Assembly: GCA_030620095.1 (NCBI GenBank)
Contig: JAUTXW010002359.1
Coordinates: 4,257,001 to 4,321,000, forward strand
Reading direction: 5' to 3'
Source of the DNA: Kuschelorhynchus macadamiae
Taxonomy: Eukaryota; Arthropoda; Insecta; Coleoptera; Curculionidae
DNA: 64,000 nt
This document shows positions 59,763 through 64,000 of the stretch, piece by piece; positions within the stretch are counted from its first letter, which is position 1; each line of letters starts with the position of its first letter. The notes under the pieces are model-generated. The model was not told where the DNA came from. It made no database searches and was given only the letters and a program-made list of their open reading frames with translations. The position numbers were made by a program, and so were the translations under genes.

Positions 59763-59767
59763 TGCCG
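59763..59767. other. Target-site duplication TGCCG, right
   Basis: Matches the left copy at 56532-56536 exactly. Confidence 0.9.
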
Positions 59768-60585
59768 TTCTGCTATGTCTAATAAAGCTATTCTAGAAAT
59801 AATTTTAGATTAACATAATGTAAACATAGCTTTATTGTCGAAGACATGGTTTAGGCCGGGCAGCTACGTGTCTTTTTCAGGATATAATATAGTTAGAAAA
59901 GATCGAAATGATGTCAAGGGAGGAGTTGCTATCATAATTGAAAACAATATCCAATTTTCCGAAATGACAAGCTCATGTTTTAATAATATTATGTACATAG
60001 GTATTAGGGTTCAATTCAGCAATGGATTATTGTTAACTCTCATCCCGTTATATAAAAAACTTCGGTCAAAAATTTCCGTGACTACATGGAATAGATTTTT
60101 TTCATTATTTTCTAATCCCATTCTGATTTGTGGAGATTTTAATGCCCATCACGTCGCAAAATGACGCTGCAGGTAATAATGTACTAGATTCCATAAAAGA
60201 TGCAAACCAAATATTTCTTAATAACGATGCTTATACGAGAATCAATCCTTCGGGATGTGATAATTCTGCAATTGACCTTTCACTAACGACGCCATGCTTT
60301 ATGGGTAAAATTCAATGGAATATTATAGGGGACTCATATAGATCGGACCATATGTCTTGTTCTTTGATACCAAGATATACCTCAAAATTCAGCCATAAAA
60401 AATGGAATATTAATATGGCTGACTGGAACCTAGGTTCTTCAGAAGCCAACTTTCATTTTTCGGGCCGAAACTTTGAACTTTTTTTTTATATTCTAGATAA
60501 AGTTTCAGAAAAACCAATTCCACTCATGAAACAAAATAAAAGTAAAAATAGAGGTAAATCTTGGCGGAATAAGGAAACGAATTAA
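59763..60585 (+). pseudogene. LINE ORF2 APE-type endonuclease
   Basis: RSAMSNKAILEI continues the conserved QWNCRS start from the other side of the inserted transposon. Then LLSKTWFRPGSYVSFSGYNI (usually SETW), KGGVAIIIENNIQF, ICGDFNAHH and, after a frameshift at about 60155, NNDAYTRINPSGCDNSAIDL and SYRSDHMSC. These are the catalytic blocks of an APE-type nuclease that nicks the target to prime reverse transcription. One stop at about 59811 and one frameshift break it. Confidence 0.85.
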
Positions 60586-60599
60586 CCAGAGCTTTAAAA

Positions 60600-61560
60600 C
60601 AAAACAACAATTCTTCCCCTGGAAAGGATTTTATTTACTATTTAACTTGCCAGAATCAGCTAAAAAACCCTTGCTACGCATTTTCAATAACATTGTTCTG
60701 GGAACGCACCCAGTGCCGAAAGGGTAGGAAAAATACATTATTGTCCCCATTAATAAACCAGGCAAAACAGCAAGTAACGCAGCATCATACAGACCAGGCT
60801 TGTGTCCTAAAAACATTCGAAAGGATTATAAAAAACCGTTTAGAAAATTAGTTTTTTAATACAGAAGCTATAGCCAACAAAATATCACATATCCAGTTAG
60901 AATTTACCAAAAACCAGTACACTCTAGCAATTTTTTTGGACATACAGAAAGCATACGACAATGTTGTATATAACATATTAGCCGAAAAAAATGCTTAAAA
61001 TTGGAATTCCTCAAATATTGGTTAAAAATCTTTATGATATCTATCATCCTCGCCAAGTGTTTATCCGAACAGATGAAAACTTAACTGGAGCTAAAGTAGC
61101 AAAAATGGGTCTTCCCCAGGGCAATATTTTAATCCCAATTCTTTACTTCATATATATGTACGATCTAGAAAAAATATTTGATTCTGAAGGTACTAAAATT
61201 TGCAGTTCGCAGACGACATTTTTATTTATGCAACTAAACAGTCACAAGAAAAGTGCGTTGAAAAACTTTACGGATCATTTGCTAAATCGGTACAATGGCT
61301 GAAGGCAAATGGACTCTGCCTATCAACTAAAAAAACAGTGGCATGTAATTTTTCAAGAAGGCGTAAACCAGAAGGCAATTACATCAAATCTGAAGAAGTA
61401 ACAATTCCTTAGAACTCAACGGTTAAATATTTGGGGATTTTTCTTGACAGGAAACTAAATTGAAGAGATCAAATTGAATATCTTATTAAAAGGACCGAAA
61501 AAGGATATTTAATCCTTTAATTCTTCTATTTTAGTTTTAACAAAGCGGAATTAAATATTT
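60600..61560 (+). pseudogene. LINE ORF2 reverse transcriptase
   Basis: Pieces in shifting frames: PGKDFIYYLTCQ (60617), IIVPINKPGK and SYRPGLCPK (about 60740-60810), then FLDIQKAYDNVV (60938), LPQGNILIPILYFIYMYDLE (61112-61170) and MQFADDIFIYATK (61200-61238) with the catalytic Asp pair, then WLKANGLCLSTKKT. At least four frameshifts or stops occur. Wording such as FLDI.KAYDNV and LPQG...P.LY is that of I/R1-type LINEs. Confidence 0.82.
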
Positions 61561-62039
61561 GTCTTATTTTTCACAAAGCCTTTTTAAGATCAATTTTAGA
61601 TTATTCATGTATTTTTTGTGTATGTAAAAATAAGAGTCTGAGGAAATTTATTGGCTTTTTAAAAAGTACCCCAATTGAAATCATGGAAGCTGAAACAATT
61701 GAACCTCCCCTAGAATTACACAGACAGTTTTTATCTGATAAATTTCTTTTAAAAATAATATTAAAAAATAACACTTTAGTTAAGAAAATAAATGATCTTG
61801 CAATTTTATGTTGCACTCACACTTACCGGAAAGTTAAAAAACTACCTAGGTTAATACTGAGTTATTCTTGTATAACCCAGATAAAATATTCTATCTACAT
61901 TAATAGTACAATCCCTTACTTTAAGCTTAAATTCTCTCTCATTGTCCATCAACCAAAAGTAATTATTAATTTTAATTTACCTGATAATGAACTAATTATA
62001 AAAAATGACTTTTTAAACTATCAAGCCACCCTTTGGTCA

Positions 62040-62810
62040 AATTTTGATCAAATCTTCACAGACGGTTGAGTCCTTAATGAGAAAACAGGCTGCGATTGTT
62101 ATAAAAACAAAAAAAATAGGGAAACAATTTAAATTATTAGATGGAATGTCCATATATTCTGCGAAGCTCTAGGTTATCTTGGGGTCCCTCAAATATTGTA
62201 TAAGTATTGTGTCCAATGAAAAAATTATTGTTTTCTCCAAAAGTAAAAGCGCCCTAATAAAAATTTCTAATAGTGTAAATACTTCTCAAAATAACTATAT
62301 TGTTTCTAGTCTACTTAATAAGTATCAACTTCTAAAGAACGCTAATAACAATAATTATTATTTTGTTTGGATCACAGCTCATGTCGCTATAAGTGAAAAT
62401 GAGCTTGTTGATGAATTGGCTAAAGTAGATACAAAAATCAACGAATACTGCATTTACTTTAAAATCCCTGATTCTGATATAACTTTCAAAGATAAACAAA
62501 GATTAGTTCAGAACTGGCAAGCGCAATATGAAAATTCAAACAAAGGGTTTTAGTTATAAAATCAATTTTCCAATATAGATAAAACAACATGGTTTCACGG
62601 AGAATCTAATAAAAATTTCATCAGAATAATATCCCGTTTTTTTAATCAGAATAATAGTTTTCATGTGCTCTACCCTAACTATATGCAACGAATGGGTTTA
62701 CAGAACGAGGATATTTGTGAATGTGGTGAGATGGGAGATATAGAACATTGTATTCTTGACTGCAGAAGATATAGAGATCTCAGAAAGACTTTATTTGATA
62801 ATTGATAACA
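62040..62810 (+). pseudogene. LINE ORF2 RNase H and C-terminal zinc-like motif
   Basis: FDQIFTDG (62040-62066) gives the first RNase H Asp, IIVFSKSKSALIKI the SDS.SA block with Asp replaced by Lys, and VWITAHVAISENELVDELAK (about 62367-62426) the H...NE.AD.LAK block. CECGEMGDIEHCILDC (about 62721-62768) is the C-terminal CxC..H..C motif. RNase H would remove template RNA after reverse transcription. A stop after FTDG and the altered Asp argue against activity. Confidence 0.82.
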
Positions 62811-63007
62811 GTTCACGTTAATAAAAAAAAAATAAATATAGGGAGAAATGTAAATAAAAAAATAGCATACAGTAAAATAGTTTTGTTTAAAAGAAATATA
62901 ATAAAAAAAATTATTAACAAAAAAAAGGAAAGAAAATAGAAAAAAAAAAACAGAAAAATTAGTAAATAATTACGAAATTGTAGTGGCGGATTCATGGTTT
63001 AAAACTA

Positions 63008-63273
63008 TTTTTTGGGTTTTTCCGCCTTAGAAAACTGAAAAATTAAAAAATAAAATATAATTACCCTATAAATTGAATAGATAGTCTTGAGTTCTGGGTC
63101 CACTACGAAGGTACCCGAGGAACGACACTGAAAGAAAGCAGGCATTTTTCAGTGTCGTTCCTCGGGTACCTTCGTAGTGGACCCAGAACTCAAGACTATC
63201 TATTCAATTTATAGGGTAATTATATTTTATTTTTTATTTTTTTCCGTTTTCTAAGGCGGAAAAACCAAAAAAA
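63008..63273. repeat. Near-perfect inverted repeat, ~126-bp arms, 13-base loop
   Basis: The left arm (63008-63133) and right arm (63147-63273) are almost perfect inverted copies. They share CGAGGAACGACACTG at the centre, GGGTCCACTACGAAGG, and end with TTTTTCCGCC; differences are a few bases in the A/T runs. Only about 13 bases separate them. A transcript would fold into one long hairpin. It could be a compact foldback MITE or a small-RNA precursor; it has no coding capacity. Confidence 0.92.
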
Positions 63274-63458
63274 TAGAAAAATTAGTTTTATATCTATTTC
63301 GGTTTTGTTTTCTTGTTCATCCTAATACCGTATTAAATGTATTGTAAATTGTAAAATCGTGTAAAGCTTGTCATACGTTATAATTTCGGAGAATGGAATA
63401 TATTGAGAAATTTCAGCATAAAGAGAGATGCTGGCTATTTGGTTTAAACCAGTGCCAT

Positions 63459-63461
<3 letters not shown>

Positions 63462-63511
<50 letters not shown>
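63462..63511. repeat. (CA)n microsatellite
   Basis: About 50 bp of uninterrupted CA dinucleotides. Confidence 0.97.
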
Positions 63512-63515
<4 letters not shown>

Positions 63516-63715
63516 CAGGTTTAGATGGCTTAAGGCATAGAGTTCGGATACTTATTGGTGGTAAGTAAGAGTTTTAGCTTAACTAATACTTAAAAAAACT
63601 CCTTCTATAACTGTTAAAATTGTCTCCTACCGGAACTTGGAAACGATTTAAGGTACGACGATTTTTTTAAATTCGAATTGGACTGTCAGAATTAACAAAC
63701 TAACTAATATGATTC

Positions 63716-63718
<3 letters not shown>

Positions 63719-63769
<51 letters not shown>
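63719..63769. repeat. (TA)n microsatellite
   Basis: About 50 bp of TA dinucleotides; no element is seen abutting it within the window. Confidence 0.96.
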
Positions 63770-63772
<3 letters not shown>

Positions 63773-64000
63773 TTGTCTTGTTTCTAAAAGATATATCTTT
63801 GAAAAATTTCTTTCTGTTGTCAACATTTAAATTCATTAATATTTTCTTTTAAAATATAAAATTTTGACCTCAATTTAAAAAGTGTAATAAAAGCTACATT
63901 TTCGTAATACCTTTGAACAAAGGTTCTTCCAATACTAAACCTTTTTTTTTCGTTAAAGGTACTTCTAAAAGCATGTTTTATGAGCTTTTATTCGCAAAAG

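Larger units (their letters stand above)
56024..62830 (+). mobile_element. I-like LINE with RNase H, interrupted by a RAG1/Transib-like transposon
   Basis: ORF1 remains lie at 56024-56400, and the ORF2 endonuclease begins at about 56516 (CQWNC up to the insertion). It resumes at 59763 with RSAMSNKAILEI, so the reading frame runs across the insertion site. The order is endonuclease, RT, RNase H, then a C-terminal zinc-like motif, which is the domain order of the I group of LINEs. Stops and frameshifts show that the LINE was inactive at least by now. The 3' end lies near an A-rich run at about 62825. Confidence 0.85.
63274..64000. other. AT-rich with two microsatellites, no gene
   Basis: Apart from the (CA)n and (TA)n tracts listed separately, nothing recognisable. 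Confidence 0.5.

Overview
The window is AT-rich nuclear DNA of a eukaryote, most likely an insect. The basis is its repeat content: mariner/Tc1-like remnants, R4/Dong-like, I-like and Jockey/CR1-like LINEs, Penelope-like elements (PLEs) with GIY-YIG endonucleases and hammerhead ribozymes, and a RAG1/Transib-like transposon. I could not support any ordinary host gene, CRISPR array, operon or rRNA. Nearly everything recognisable is a mobile element, intact or decayed, set in AT-rich DNA rich in (TA)n microsatellites.

Layout. 0.4-1.2 kb: decayed mariner-like transposase. 2.3-2.9 kb: hammerhead motif, tRNA-like SINE head and a GIY-YIG fragment. 4.2-4.7 kb: PLE-end fragment between (TA)n tracts. 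5.9-6.2 kb: TA-flanked MITE. 9.9-11.7 kb: LINE relic. 11.8-12.7 kb: direct-repeat dimer between (TA)n tracts. 14.5-19.9 kb: two R4/Dong-like LINEs, one behind the other at TAA repeats; the first carries an OTU-protease-like domain. 20.3-21.2 kb: LINE relic. 23.6-32.0 kb: three tandem copies of a ~2.8 kb unit. 33.6-37.3 kb: PLE with a LINE nested in it. 37.6-41.7 kb: two noncoding elements with long inverted repeats. 42.4-43.0 kb: Tc1 relic. 43.1-47.7 kb: three PLE relics. 48.4-51.8 kb: a 3.3 kb DNA transposon with 36-bp inverted repeats and a multi-exon gene. 52.7-53.9 kb: LINE relic next to a tandem hammerhead unit of period 278 bp, which fits a metazoan retrozyme. 56.0-62.8 kb: an I-like LINE with an RNase H domain, split by a complete RAG1/Transib-like transposon that has a perfect 5-bp target-site duplication. 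63.0-63.3 kb: a near-perfect hairpin.

The best leads are: (1) the RAG1/Transib-like element at 56537-59762, with CACAGAG ends, the duplication TGCCG and a ~700-residue transposase broken only by one homopolymer indel; (2) the hammerhead dimer at 53432-53858; (3) the TIR transposon at 48453-51785, whose superfamily I cannot name; (4) the three-copy array, whose middle copy is a visible recombinant of the outer two.

Likely interactions, inferred: PLE reverse transcriptases could mobilise the hammerhead-bearing units, which share (TA)n surroundings with PLE ends; the RAG1-like element used the LINE as a landing site; the second R4-like element lies at the TAA tract at the 3' end of the first.
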